Counted from the stretch's first letter, positions 8,243 through 16,496 are shown. The stretch is 22,828 nucleotides of DNA from an uncultured Aquimonas sp. (GCF_937888285.1 NZ_CALART010000075.1:1-22828); one strand, 5' to 3'. The notes: a model not told the origin generated them from the sequence alone. A program made the numbers and translations.

Positions 8243-8662
8243 TCACGGTCGAATCAGCTCGACGATGTCATTGACCTTGGGCTTTCCGGAGATCACTTCA
8301 GCCTCTGCGTAGTGGTCGTCGAACAGCCCGGTGATGCGCACCTGACCGACGGCTTCCCGGCGAAAGCGCGGCCCGATACCCCGGGGACCGCGGTTACGGC
8401 GCTTGTGCCGGATCACATCCAGCACCTGGTCGACCTGGGCTCCGTCGGCCTTGCCGACGCAGACCACCAGTGTGTCGTCCTGCGTCTCCAGAACCTGGCC
8501 GCGCATCAACACGTTGTGGCGGAACCCGCCTTCGCTCGCGGAAGCAGCCCCCGGCAGTGCGAAGGAGAAGGCAAAGGCGCCCGCCAGCGCCAGCGCGGCG
8601 AACCAGCGATTGGGATTGGTGCGTGGGCCAGCAAAACAGGCGGCATGTGTGACGTTGTTCAT
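8243..8662 (-). CDS. Small secreted protein of unknown function
   Basis: This 139-aa protein starts at the ATG complementary to 8660-8662, with AAGGAG 8 nt upstream. A longer in-frame extension lacks support. Residues ~19-41 form a signal peptide (RWFAALALAGAFAFSFALPG, then AASASEGG with a likely cleavage after ASA), so the protein is probably periplasmic. The mature part is a compact basic domain with GQVLETQDDTLVVCVGKADG, a run RHKRRNRG, GQVRITGLFDDHYAEAEVISG, and ends IVELIRP. The 'G.V....GD.V.V..G..DG' layout resembles FlgT C-terminal-like small beta domains, but I do not recognise a named family. It lies between the methyltransferase and the MBL operon on the same strand, and may be the last gene of the MerR-led unit. 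Confidence 0.8.
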   Translation of the reverse strand: MNNVTHAACFAGPRTNPNRWFAALALAGAFAFSFALPGAASASEGGFRHNVLMRGQVLETQDDTLVVCVGKADGAQVDQVLDVIRHKRRNRGPRGIGPRFRREAVGQVRITGLFDDHYAEAEVISGKPKVNDIVELIRP

Positions 8663-8742
8663 TGTGTGGACTCCTTGAATGGATGTGAGGCGAAACAGCG
8701 AGACTGCGAGAGCACAAACGGATGGAACACGACGGTCGGCCT

Positions 8743-9408
8743 TCATCGGACTTCCCCCGCCGATCGGACAGGACCGCGCCGGCGTCGCGGTATGAAGGCC
8801 GGCACCTCCTGCATGTAGCTCACGTAGTCCTCGCCGAAGCGGCTCAGGCAATCTCTCTCCTCACGACGCGCGAGGCGGGCATAGGCCCACACCAGCACCG
8901 GATAGCTGGCGAACGTGAGCAGCGTGGGCCACTGCAGGAGGAAACCAGTCAGTACGAGTACGAAGGCGACGTACTGCGGGTGACGCATGCGTGCATACAC
9001 GCCCTCCCGGGCAAGCCGACCCTCACGCTGTGCCCGATACAGCACGGGCCAGGCTGCCGACAGGAGCCAGAACCCGCCGCCGATCAGGATGAAACTCGCC
9101 AGGTGGAATGGACCGAAATGCGGATTGGCGCGCCAGCCGAACCACATCTCCAGCAGATGGCCGGCGTCGTGGCTGAGCCAGTTGACCTGCGGATAGTTGG
9201 CGCTGAGCCACCCGCCCAAGACGTACAGCGTCAGCGGGAAGCCATACATTTCCGCGAACAGGGCCACGACGAAGGCGGAGAACATACCGAACCCACGCCA
9301 GTCCCAACGGGTCAGCGGTTTGTAGAAGCTCCAGGCGAAGAAGATGAAGAACGCGGCGTTGATGGCGGCGAGGAGCCAAAGACCGTAGCCGGAGTCGGGT
9401 GCCTGCAT
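8743..9408 (-). CDS. Integral membrane methyltransferase of the ICMT/PEMT-like family
   Basis: This 221-aa protein has about five hydrophobic helices and the C-terminal signature of isoprenylcysteine carboxyl methyltransferase-like enzymes. It shows YARMRHPQYVAFVLVLTGF, then REERDCLSRFGEDYVSYMQEVPAFIPR. RHPQY and the later RxEER...FGxxYxxY form the SAM- and metal-independent methyltransferase core in characterised relatives. Bacteria lack prenylated CaaX proteins, so the acceptor is probably a lipid or another small molecule and is unknown. The start lies 1 nt after the stop of the DUF2933 gene, within GACATG, with GGAGGG upstream. The two are almost certainly co-expressed. Such pairs recur beside metal efflux genes, which suggests an envelope-modification role (inference). 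Confidence 0.87.
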   Translation of the reverse strand: MQAPDSGYGLWLLAAINAAFFIFFAWSFYKPLTRWDWRGFGMFSAFVVALFAEMYGFPLTLYVLGGWLSANYPQVNWLSHDAGHLLEMWFGWRANPHFGPFHLASFILIGGGFWLLSAAWPVLYRAQREGRLAREGVYARMRHPQYVAFVLVLTGFLLQWPTLLTFASYPVLVWAYARLARREERDCLSRFGEDYVSYMQEVPAFIPRRRRGPVRSAGEVR

Positions 9409-9409
9409 G

Positions 9410-9724
9410 TCAGTGCCCTCCGTTCGAGGTGTCGGACGTTTCGTCGTTCAGTGCCCGCTTGCTACGGCTCTCATGCTGGCCATGGGGTGGGTCGTCGGCA
9501 TTGCCGTCGCGCCCATGACTTCCGTCGCCTCCATGACCGCCATGCCCTTTGTGCATGAACACATGCATCAAGGGACACAGCAGCAAGATGGCCAGCGGCA
9601 GCCAGCGGAGCGTCCCCGCAAGGTGGGCGCGGTGCTCGACGCCGAGATAGAACAGGGCCAGCGCCAGGAAGATCCAGAAGACCCAACGTCGGGACCCTGA
9701 GGTGGCAGGACCAAGAACAGTCAT
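9410..9724 (-). CDS. DUF2933 small His-rich membrane protein
   Basis: This 104-aa protein has two short hydrophobic segments (about residues 13-26 and 38-52). They enclose EHRAHLAGTLRW and are followed by LLLCPLMHVFMHKGHGGHGG, the characteristic DUF2933 core. The tail is rich in His, Gly and Asp and could bind metal. The ATG overlaps the merR stop in ATGA (9721-9724), and AGGAG lies 8 nt upstream, so translation is coupled to the regulator. DUF2933 proteins are frequently found in copper and other heavy-metal islands. Their biochemical role is unknown. Confidence 0.88.
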   Translation of the reverse strand: MTVLGPATSGSRRWVFWIFLALALFYLGVEHRAHLAGTLRWLPLAILLLCPLMHVFMHKGHGGHGGDGSHGRDGNADDPPHGQHESRSKRALNDETSDTSNGGH

Positions 9725-10233
9725 GGCAAGTTCTCCTGAGTGGGGCGGCGTCCAAGGAGTCGCCCCGGGGTGGACCTGACGAATCCGCCGCCCTCAGCGG
9801 CGGCAACGGATTCGATCAATGCGCAGACATCGTCGCCAGTCGGGATGGAATCCGGCAGCGAAGACCAGGCGTGGACGGCATGTTCCATCCGCGCGTGCAT
9901 GGCGAGCAGGTTGTCCAGTTGCTGGCGGGTGTCGTCGAGTCGGCGTCGGATGATGTCCCGCACAAACGGGCAGGGACTATGTCGCAGCAGGCTGTGGCGG
10001 ATGATCTCCTCGATCTCCGCCAGCGTGAAGCCGAGCTGTTGGGCGGTGCGAATGAAGCGCAGGCGCTGGAGCTCCGAAGCCGAGAACAGTTGGTAGCCAC
10101 TCTCGGTGTGCCTCGCCGCCTGCAGCAGGCCGCGCCGCAGATAGTTGCGCACCACATGCACCGTGACGTCGCCCTGTCGGGCCAGCTGGCGGACCGTCAT
10201 CAGCGGCGGTACTGCTTTGTCGGTGACCGTCAT
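9721..10233 (-). CDS. MerR-family metal-type transcriptional regulator
   Basis: This 170-aa protein carries an N-terminal winged helix (about residues 11-80: LMTVRQLARQGDV, NYLRRGLL, GYQLFSASELQRLRFI) and a coiled-coil dimerisation helix. Two candidate metal ligands follow: Cys88 in SPCPFVRDII and Cys137 in DDVCALIE. The CPFVR...RRL arrangement resembles metal-sensing MerR proteins, but the Cys spacing does not fit CueR or MerR(Hg), so the inducer is unknown. GGGAG lies 7 nt before the ATG at 10233. Its own promoter at 10261-10291 has the extended 19-bp spacer and a perfect dyad of the type MerR proteins bind. The next gene starts inside its stop codon. Confidence 0.9.
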   Translation of the reverse strand: MTVTDKAVPPLMTVRQLARQGDVTVHVVRNYLRRGLLQAARHTESGYQLFSASELQRLRFIRTAQQLGFTLAEIEEIIRHSLLRHSPCPFVRDIIRRRLDDTRQQLDNLLAMHARMEHAVHAWSSLPDSIPTGDDVCALIESVAAAEGGGFVRSTPGRLLGRRPTQENLP

Positions 10234-10260
10234 TGGCGCACTCCCGGCAGGGTGTAGGTC

Positions 10261-10291
10261 AGGCTAGACCTGTGTCTCGCACACAGGTCAA
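10261..10291 (-). promoter_or_regulatory. MerR-type promoter and operator for the merR-DUF2933-ICMT unit
   Basis: On the minus strand, -35 TTGACC (10286-10291) and -10 TAGCCT (10261-10266) are separated by exactly 19 bp. This is the over-long spacer that MerR-family activators correct. A perfect 9-bp inverted repeat, GACCTGTGT-CTCGC-ACACAGGTC (10267-10289), fills the spacer and overlaps the -35. Transcription would start near 10254 and give a leader of about 20 nt ahead of the regulator gene, so the unit is probably autoregulated. Confidence 0.85.
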
Positions 10292-10319
10292 CCTGCATGA
10301 GCGTGGTCGCAGTCACAAA

Positions 10320-10372
10320 CGCCCGAGACTGTCGCCAACGGGCGCAAGTCCACGTCCGCGCGTGCGCGGACG
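10320..10372 (-). terminator. Two hairpins after cusA, possible terminator
   Basis: A perfect 9-bp stem with a 2-nt loop (CGTCCGCGC-GT-GCGCGGACG, 10353-10372) begins 31 nt past the cusA stop. A second stem pairs CGCCCG (10320-10325) with CGGGCG (10339-10344). Neither is followed by a T-run on the minus strand, so intrinsic termination is uncertain. The position between the cus operon and the next promoter fits a transcript boundary. Confidence 0.4.
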
Positions 10373-10402
10373 ATCCGTCCGTGCATGCGTTGAACGGCCG
10401 CA

Positions 10403-13400
10403 TCACCGCATCTCCACGGGCAGCGCAGTGGGTGCCGGCGGCTTCCTGGCCAGTTGCCGCTGCTTGATCAGCGAGTACAGCGCCGGGATCACGACCAGGG
10501 TCAGCACCGTGGACGACACCATGCCGCCCACCATCGGCGCGGCGATACGACGCATGACCTCGGAGCCGGTGCCGCTGCTCCACATGATCGGCAGCAGGCC
10601 AGCCATGATCGCCACCACGGTCATCATCTTCGGACGTACACGGTCGACCGCGCCTTCGATGATCGCTTCGCGCAGGTCGCCAGCATCCAGCGAGCGGCCT
10701 TCGGCCTGCCTCTGCGCGGCGCGCGCCTCCAGCGCGTGGTCGAGGTAGATCAGCATCACCACGCCGGTTTCCGCGGCGACGCCGGCCAGCGCGATGAAGC
10801 CGACGATTACCGCGACGCTGGTGTTGTAGTCGAGCAGCCACATCAACCACACGCCGCCGACCAGTGCGAAAGGCACCGACAGCATCACGATCAGCGACTC
10901 GGTGACGCGGCGGAAGTTGAGGTACAGCAGCAGGAAGATCAGCGCCAGGGTCACCGGGATGACGACGCGCATCTTCTCGGCGGCACGCTGCATGTATTCG
11001 TACTGCCCGCTCCAGGAGACGTAGTAGCCCGGCGGGAACTGCACCCGCTCGGCGACCGCATCCTGCGCCGCCTTCACGTAGCGGCCCAAGTCGCTTTCGC
11101 GCGTATCGACGTAGATGTAGGCGGCCAGCATCGCGTTCTCAGTGCGGATGCTCGGCGCCCCCTTCTTAACTTCGATCTGCGCCAGCTCACCCAATGGCAC
11201 CTGGGCGCCGCCGGGCACCGGGACCAGCACCTGGGTGCCGATCCGGTGCGGATCGTCGCGCAGTTCGCGCGGATAGCGCACGATCGCGCTGAAGCGCTCG
11301 CGTCCCTGGAGGATGGTGGAGACCATCTCGCCGCCCAGCGCGGCGGCCACCACGTTCTGCACCTCGCCCAGGGTGACGCCGTACTGGGCCAGGCTGCCAA
11401 GGTCGGGGGTGATGTCGAGGTAGTAGGCGCCGGTCAGGCGTTCGGCGAACGCGCTGGTCGTGCCCGGCACTTCGCGCACCACGGCTTCGATCTCGGTGGC
11501 CAGCGCGTCGAGTTGCTCAAGGTCCGTGCCGAAGAGTTTGATGCCCACGGGCGTGCGGATGCCGGTGGCCAGCATGTCGGTGCGCGCCTTGATCGGCATC
11601 GTCCAGGAGTTGGCGACGCCCGGGAACTTCAGCGCCGCGTCCATCTCGGCGATGAGCTTGTCGGTGGTCATGCCGTCCCGCCATTCGTCCTCGGGCTTGA
11701 GGTTGATGACGGTCTCGAACATCTCCAGCGGTGCGGGATCGGTGGCCGTCAGGGCACGGCCCGCCTTGCCGAACACCGACTCCACTTCCGGGAAGCCCTT
11801 GATGATCCGGTCCTGCTGCTGCAGCAGCTCCGATGCCTTGGTCACCGACATGCCCGGAAGCGACGCGGGCATGTACAGCAGCGTGCCTTCGTTGAGGGTT
11901 GGCATGAACTCGCTGCCCAGGCGCGATGCAGGCCACAGGCTTGCAAACAGGGCGACCAACGCAAACATGATTGTGGCCATGCGATGCCGCAGAACGACGT
12001 TGATCACCGGCCGATAGGCCGCAACCAGGAACCGGTTCACCGGATTCTTGTGCTCGGGCACGATCTTGCCGCGCACGAACAGCAGCATGAGTACCGGTAC
12101 CAGCGTGATCGACAACAGCGCGCCACCGGCCATCGCGAAGGTCTTGGTGAAGGCCAGCGGCTTGAACAGGCGACCTTCCTGAGCCTCCAGGCCGAACACG
12201 GGCAGGAACGAGACGGTGATGATCATCAGGCTGAAGAACAGCGCCGGCCCGACCTCGCGACAGGCATCGATGATCAGCTGGGTCCGGCTGCGGGAGCCGT
12301 CGGAGCGCTCGATGTGCTTGTGCGCGTTCTCGATCATCACGATCGCCGCGTCGACCATCACGCCAATCGAGATCGCGATGCCGCCCAGGCTCATGATGTT
12401 GGAGTTCATGCCCAGCATGCGCATCGCGATCACCGCGATCAGCACGCCGACGGGCAGCATGACGATCGCGACCAGCGCGCTGCGCGCATGGAACAGGAAT
12501 ACCAGGCACACCAGTGCGACGATCAGGCTCTCCTCGAGCAGCGTCGTGCGTAGCGTCTTGATCGCGCGCACGATGAGATCGGAGCGGTCGTAGACCGCCT
12601 GGACGCTGACGCCCTCGGGGAGTCCACTCGCAAGCTGGGCGATCTTTTCCTTCACCCCCCCGATCACGGCCAGGGCGTTTTCGCCGAAGCGCGCAATGGC
12701 GATCCCGCCCACAACGTCGCCTTCGCCGTCCAGGTCGGCGATGCCACGGCGCTCATCGGGTACCAGTTCGACCCGGGCGACGTCGCCGATCAGCACCGGT
12801 GCGCCCCCTTCGGCGCGCAGAACCAGGCTCTCGATATCCTCGATACCGCGCAGGTAGCCGCGGCCCCGCACCATGTACTCGGTCTCGGCCATCTCGATCA
12901 CGCGGCCGCCGACGTCGCGGTTGCTCTCGGCGATCACCTCGGACACGCGTGAAATCGGGATGTCGAACTCGCGCAGCCGGACCGGATCGACGGTGATCGA
13001 GTACTGGCGCACGAAGCCGCCGACGCTGGCGACCTCGGCCACGCCGGGCGCGGTGGTGAGCTGGTAACGCAGGTACCAGTCCTGCATCGCGCGCAGCTCG
13101 TCCAGCGAGTGGCGGTCGCTCTGCAGCACGTACTGGTAGACCCAGCCCACGCCGGACGCGTCGGGTCCCAGTGCCGGTGCCACGCCAGCCGGCAGGTTTT
13201 TCGACGCGACGTTGAGGTTCTCGAGCACGCGCGAGCGCGCCCAGTACAGGTCCGTGCCTTCTTCGAAGATGACGTAGATGAAGGAGGCGCCGAAGAACGA
13301 GAAGCCGCGGACGTCCTTCGACTTCGGCGTCGCGAGCAGGGCGCTGGTCAGCGGATAGGTGACCTGGTCCTCGACCACCTGGGGCGCCTGCCCCGGGTAC

Positions 13401-13555
13401 TCCGTGAACACGATCACCTGCACGTCCGACAGATCCGGTTGTGCGTCCAGCGGCGTGTTCATCAGTGCGTAGATGCCACCGGCGACAATCGCCAGCGCCA
13501 TCAGCAGCACCAGGAAGACGTTGCGCACCGACCATTCAACGAGACGGCCAAGCAT
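10403..13555 (-). CDS. cusA: CusA-like heavy-metal efflux RND transporter (inner membrane)
   Basis: This 1050-aa protein is full length for an HME-RND pump, with the usual 12-helix plan and two large periplasmic loops. It starts MLGRLVEWSVRN..LV and shows the family region NTPLDAQPDLSDVQVIV. The Cu/Ag branch is indicated by APLEMFET, DMLATGIRTPVGIK and GGEMVS, matching positions of the substrate-binding methionines of E. coli CusA. Proton-relay residues are present in SIGVMVDAAIVMIENAH, AAETGVVMLIYLD and VRPKMMT. It drives Cu(I)/Ag(I) export from periplasm or cytosol through CusB and CusC. The gene starts 1 nt after the cusB stop with GAGGGG upstream. Silver versus copper preference cannot be decided. 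Confidence 0.96.
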   Translation of the reverse strand: MLGRLVEWSVRNVFLVLLMALAIVAGGIYALMNTPLDAQPDLSDVQVIVFTEYPGQAPQVVEDQVTYPLTSALLATPKSKDVRGFSFFGASFIYVIFEEGTDLYWARSRVLENLNVASKNLPAGVAPALGPDASGVGWVYQYVLQSDRHSLDELRAMQDWYLRYQLTTAPGVAEVASVGGFVRQYSITVDPVRLREFDIPISRVSEVIAESNRDVGGRVIEMAETEYMVRGRGYLRGIEDIESLVLRAEGGAPVLIGDVARVELVPDERRGIADLDGEGDVVGGIAIARFGENALAVIGGVKEKIAQLASGLPEGVSVQAVYDRSDLIVRAIKTLRTTLLEESLIVALVCLVFLFHARSALVAIVMLPVGVLIAVIAMRMLGMNSNIMSLGGIAISIGVMVDAAIVMIENAHKHIERSDGSRSRTQLIIDACREVGPALFFSLMIITVSFLPVFGLEAQEGRLFKPLAFTKTFAMAGGALLSITLVPVLMLLFVRGKIVPEHKNPVNRFLVAAYRPVINVVLRHRMATIMFALVALFASLWPASRLGSEFMPTLNEGTLLYMPASLPGMSVTKASELLQQQDRIIKGFPEVESVFGKAGRALTATDPAPLEMFETVINLKPEDEWRDGMTTDKLIAEMDAALKFPGVANSWTMPIKARTDMLATGIRTPVGIKLFGTDLEQLDALATEIEAVVREVPGTTSAFAERLTGAYYLDITPDLGSLAQYGVTLGEVQNVVAAALGGEMVSTILQGRERFSAIVRYPRELRDDPHRIGTQVLVPVPGGAQVPLGELAQIEVKKGAPSIRTENAMLAAYIYVDTRESDLGRYVKAAQDAVAERVQFPPGYYVSWSGQYEYMQRAAEKMRVVIPVTLALIFLLLYLNFRRVTESLIVMLSVPFALVGGVWLMWLLDYNTSVAVIVGFIALAGVAAETGVVMLIYLDHALEARAAQRQAEGRSLDAGDLREAIIEGAVDRVRPKMMTVVAIMAGLLPIMWSSGTGSEVMRRIAAPMVGGMVSSTVLTLVVIPALYSLIKQRQLARKPPAPTALPVEMR

Positions 13556-13556
13556 G

Positions 13557-15050
13557 TCAGTGCCCCTCGTGGCTGGTGGCGGGAGCAGGTGTGCCGTGGT
13601 CGTTCATCGTTCCATGGTCGCCATGGCTGTCATGGCCGTCGGACGCGCCAGGATCGCTGGCGGCAGCCGGTGGATCTCCCGATGTCGCCGGTATGGCATG
13701 GCCTGCGTGGGGATCAGCGACCTCGTCAACATGACCTGCGTGCGGATCGACGGCGTCCTCACCGTGCCCGGCGTGTGGATCCTCAGTGGTGCCCGAAGGC
13801 GCGCCGTGTCCTGCATGACCCTCAAGCCCCTGGAGTGCCGACTGCAGGTTGCTTTCGGCGTCGATCAGGAAGTTGGCGGAGACCACGACCTGTTCGCCTT
13901 CGGCGATCCCGTCGAGCACTTCGATGCGATCGCCGCCACGGCGACCCAGGGTGACGTCGCGCGGTGCGAACCGGCCGGGGCCGGTCTCGACCAGCACCAC
14001 CTGGCGCGTGCCGCTGTCGAGCACGGCCGAACGCGGAACGGTCAGGACCGGTCCAGCCCCCGGCTCCTCCAGCACCACCGTCCCATACAGCCCGGGACGC
14101 AGGTCGCCAGTAGGGTTGGGCAGGGCGATGCGCACGTCCACGGTGCGCGTCATCGCATCGATGACGGGCTGCACGAAGGTGACCTCGCCCTCGGCCACCT
14201 GGCCCGGCAGGGCCACGGTTTCGAAGCGGGCGGGCTGGCCGGGCTGGATGCCCGCGGCCTGCGCCGCCGGGACCTTGGCGATCACCCACACCGTCGACAG
14301 GTCCGCCAGGCGCAGGATGGTTTCGCCGGGCTCGAAGCGTGCGCCCTGGACCACCGGCTTCTCGATCACGACCCCGTCCGCGGGCGCGGTGAGCACCAGC
14401 CCCGTCTTGCCGAGTTGCGCGTCGCTGATTTCCCAGTTGCGCAGGCGGGTGCGTGCGGCATCGCGCAGGCGGGTCATCGATGCCGCGCTCGCGGGATCGG
14501 ACCCGGCCAACCTGCGGGCGGTCTCGTCGGCCAGCCGGTATTCCTGCTGCGCCGCCGCCAACTGTGGGCTGTAGACGGAGAGCAGCGGCTGCCCGGCGCG
14601 GACGCGCATGCCGGTCTGGTTCGCGTACAGCCGCTCCACCCAGCCTTCAAAGCGGGGCGCGATCGCGTACTGCCGGGTCTCGTCGACCTCGACCGTGCCG
14701 CTGGTGCGCACGGTGGCGGACATGGCTCCTCGCTTGACCGCCTCGGTGCGCACGCCCAGCGCCTGCACCTTGTCCGGGGGCAGCACCACCGTACCCGGCG
14801 CCGCCGGCGGGGCGTCGTCGGCATAGACCGGGACGTAGTCCATGCCCATCGAATCCTTCTTCGGCACCGGCGACGTGTCCGCCAGGCCCATCGGATTGCG
14901 GTAATAGAGCACCTTGCGTTCCGCGGCCGCTGCCTCGGCGGACGTGGCTGCGGTGGGCGAATCGTTCGTGGCGCGGCCCGCCATCCAGCCGACGGCGAGT
15001 GCGGCGAGTGCGACGCCGATGGCGAGCGACAGGGTCTGGACACGGGTCAT
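13557..15050 (-). CDS. cusB: CusB-like periplasmic adaptor with N-terminal metal domain and His-rich tail
   Basis: This 497-aa membrane-fusion protein begins with a signal/anchor helix (residues 8-26). A heavy-metal-binding domain follows (about 48-77, YYRNPMG and SMGMDYVPVY). Then come the barrel-sandwich, alpha-hairpin and beta-barrel domains of RND adaptors (FEGWVERLYANQTGMRV, APADGVVIEKPV, PGLYGTVVL). The last ~90 residues are unusual: at least three DPHAGH repeats in an acidic, His-rich, low-complexity tail ending SHEGH. It links CusA to CusC and may hand over metal. The ATG overlaps the cusC stop in ATGA (15047-15050), with AAGGAG upstream. The tail is longer than in E. coli CusB. Confidence 0.95.
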   Translation of the reverse strand: MTRVQTLSLAIGVALAALAVGWMAGRATNDSPTAATSAEAAAAERKVLYYRNPMGLADTSPVPKKDSMGMDYVPVYADDAPPAAPGTVVLPPDKVQALGVRTEAVKRGAMSATVRTSGTVEVDETRQYAIAPRFEGWVERLYANQTGMRVRAGQPLLSVYSPQLAAAQQEYRLADETARRLAGSDPASAASMTRLRDAARTRLRNWEISDAQLGKTGLVLTAPADGVVIEKPVVQGARFEPGETILRLADLSTVWVIAKVPAAQAAGIQPGQPARFETVALPGQVAEGEVTFVQPVIDAMTRTVDVRIALPNPTGDLRPGLYGTVVLEEPGAGPVLTVPRSAVLDSGTRQVVLVETGPGRFAPRDVTLGRRGGDRIEVLDGIAEGEQVVVSANFLIDAESNLQSALQGLEGHAGHGAPSGTTEDPHAGHGEDAVDPHAGHVDEVADPHAGHAIPATSGDPPAAASDPGASDGHDSHGDHGTMNDHGTPAPATSHEGH

Positions 15051-16369
15051 CGGATCTCTCCTTCGATGGCGCGCACGGCGGCGGCGCCCAACAGTTCGTC
15101 ACGCAGTGCATCGACCCGTGCGAGGTCGGCGCCCTGCCATTCATTGAGTGCTTCCAGCAGCGTCCCGAAGTCGACTTCGCCGACCTGGTAGCTGGCCAGC
15201 GCGGACTGCCAGGTGGCGTCGGCCTGCGGCAGCAGCGTGTTCTCGATCAGCGCGCGGCGCTCGCGTGCGCTGGTCCACTGCGACCAGGCGGAGGCGCCGC
15301 TTTCCTCGACGGCCCGCAACGTGGCATCTCTGCGGGCCAGCGCCGCGTCTTCGAGCAGGCGCGACTCGCGCTCGCGTTCGCGGCGGGCGCGCTGCTGGAA
15401 CGGGATCTCGACCTCGAGCATCAGCTCGGTGCTTTCGAGGCCGTTGCCGAGCTGCATCGCACCCACGCCCAGGGTGATGTCCGGAAAGCGGTTGCGACGC
15501 TGCAGCACCACGTTCGTGCGCGCCGCCTCGGCGCGGGCCTGCTGCGAGCGCACCGCGGGATGCGCATCGGCGTCATCCAGTGCCTCGGCAAGCGAGGCGC
15601 TGTGGACGGCGAGGCGCGGCGCCTCGCCGGGAGTCGCCAGCGGTGCATCGGACCGGCGCCCCAGCACCGCGTTCAAGGTGGCGGCCGCCTCCTGCTTGGT
15701 CGCGAGGCGTTCGATCCGCTCGCGCTGTAGGCTGGTCTGCTCGACCTGGGCGCGGATGGCATCCTGCTGCGCCGCGCGACCCAGGGCGTAGCGCACGCCG
15801 GCTATTTCCTCGACCTGCCGGAGCAGGGCGATGCGGCGGTCGAGCACGGCCACGGCCTGATCGGCATGCCAGTAGCGCACGTACGCCGCTTCAGCCTCTG
15901 CCAGCAGGTCGCGCGCCGCGGTGATGCGGTCAAGCCCGACCGCGACCGCGTCCTGGCTGGCCGCGGTCCGCGCCAGACCACGCTTGCCCCAGAGCGGGAA
16001 GCGCTGGCGCAGCGCGTAGTTCACCTCGCGCTCGGCACCGGCGGTGCGCCAGGGCTTGTCCGGATCGAGGCCGCGGAATCCAACCGAGGCCATCGGATCG
16101 GGCAGGGCACCTGCGGGAAGGATCCTCGCTTCGGCGGCCTGGGTTTCGAAGTCCATGGCCCGCAGCTCGGGGTTGTGTTCCAGAACCCAGGTGCGGATCG
16201 ACTCGAGGCTGTGCCCCGGGATGGGTTCGGCGGCGGTCGCGGGCAGCGCCAGCGTCCACAAGCCGCCGGCGAACACGCAGGCAAGCAGGTGCCGGAGCAG
16301 TGGCCGACGGCGGAACAGCGGGCAAGGGTGCAGGCGCCTGGCCTGCATCGGGTCGAACAGGGATGCCAT
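15047..16369 (-). CDS. cusC: CusC-like outer-membrane efflux channel
   Basis: This 440-aa TolC-fold outer-membrane factor has a basic N-terminus and a signal peptide (LLACVFAGGLWTLALPATAAEP). It continues with the usual pairs of long helices, for example EHNPELRAMDFETQAAEARI, the RQRFPLWGKR segment, and LLPQADATWQSALASYQVGEVDF near the end. No lipobox cysteine follows the signal helix, unlike E. coli CusC. I chose the ATG at 16369, which has AGGA 8 nt upstream. A longer ORF from 16465 would run through the hairpin region and add non-homologous residues. It overlaps cusB by 4 nt and completes the tripartite pump. Confidence 0.92.
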   Translation of the reverse strand: MASLFDPMQARRLHPCPLFRRRPLLRHLLACVFAGGLWTLALPATAAEPIPGHSLESIRTWVLEHNPELRAMDFETQAAEARILPAGALPDPMASVGFRGLDPDKPWRTAGAEREVNYALRQRFPLWGKRGLARTAASQDAVAVGLDRITAARDLLAEAEAAYVRYWHADQAVAVLDRRIALLRQVEEIAGVRYALGRAAQQDAIRAQVEQTSLQRERIERLATKQEAAATLNAVLGRRSDAPLATPGEAPRLAVHSASLAEALDDADAHPAVRSQQARAEAARTNVVLQRRNRFPDITLGVGAMQLGNGLESTELMLEVEIPFQQRARRERERESRLLEDAALARRDATLRAVEESGASAWSQWTSARERRALIENTLLPQADATWQSALASYQVGEVDFGTLLEALNEWQGADLARVDALRDELLGAAAVRAIEGEIR

Positions 16370-16422
16370 ATCAGTGTCCTTGGGCCGACGCGACGCAGGT
16401 CGCTCGGACGAGGCAGAACACA

Positions 16423-16483
16423 TGCCGTGACGCGCACGGCACGAACGCACAGCACTGCGCCGCACAGAGGCGTGCGGAGCAGT
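16423..16483 (-). promoter_or_regulatory. Two tandem hairpins in the leader of cusC
   Basis: Between the small exported protein and cusC lie two inverted repeats. One is TGCCGTG-ACGCG-CACGGCA (16423-16441), a perfect 7-bp stem. The other is a 12-bp stem with one mismatch and a 6-nt loop (16454-16483; arms ACTGC+CCGCAC and GTGCGG+GCAGT). They could act as an mRNA processing, attenuation or stability element that separates expression of the first gene from cusCBA. No T-run follows. Confidence 0.5.
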
Positions 16484-16496
16484 CAGCGTTCGGGCA

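Noticed and set aside
1715..8818. Several long plus-strand frames (for example 1715-3031, 5184-6605, 7127-8818)
   Set aside because: All lie opposite well-supported operon genes and encode low-complexity Arg/Gly-rich products.
10454..12553. 699-codon plus-strand open frame opposite cusA
   Set aside because: The His/Gln/Asp-rich product without domains mirrors cusA codon bias; no ribosome binding site or family.
13700..13800. Nucleotide tandem repeats that could be a CRISPR or minisatellite
   Set aside because: They are imperfect codon-level repeats encoding the DPHAGH tail of CusB, in frame throughout.
15047..16465. Longer cusC starting at 16465
   Set aside because: The extra 32 residues span hairpin DNA and lack a ribosome binding site. 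The ATG at 16369 has one and precedes a signal peptide.
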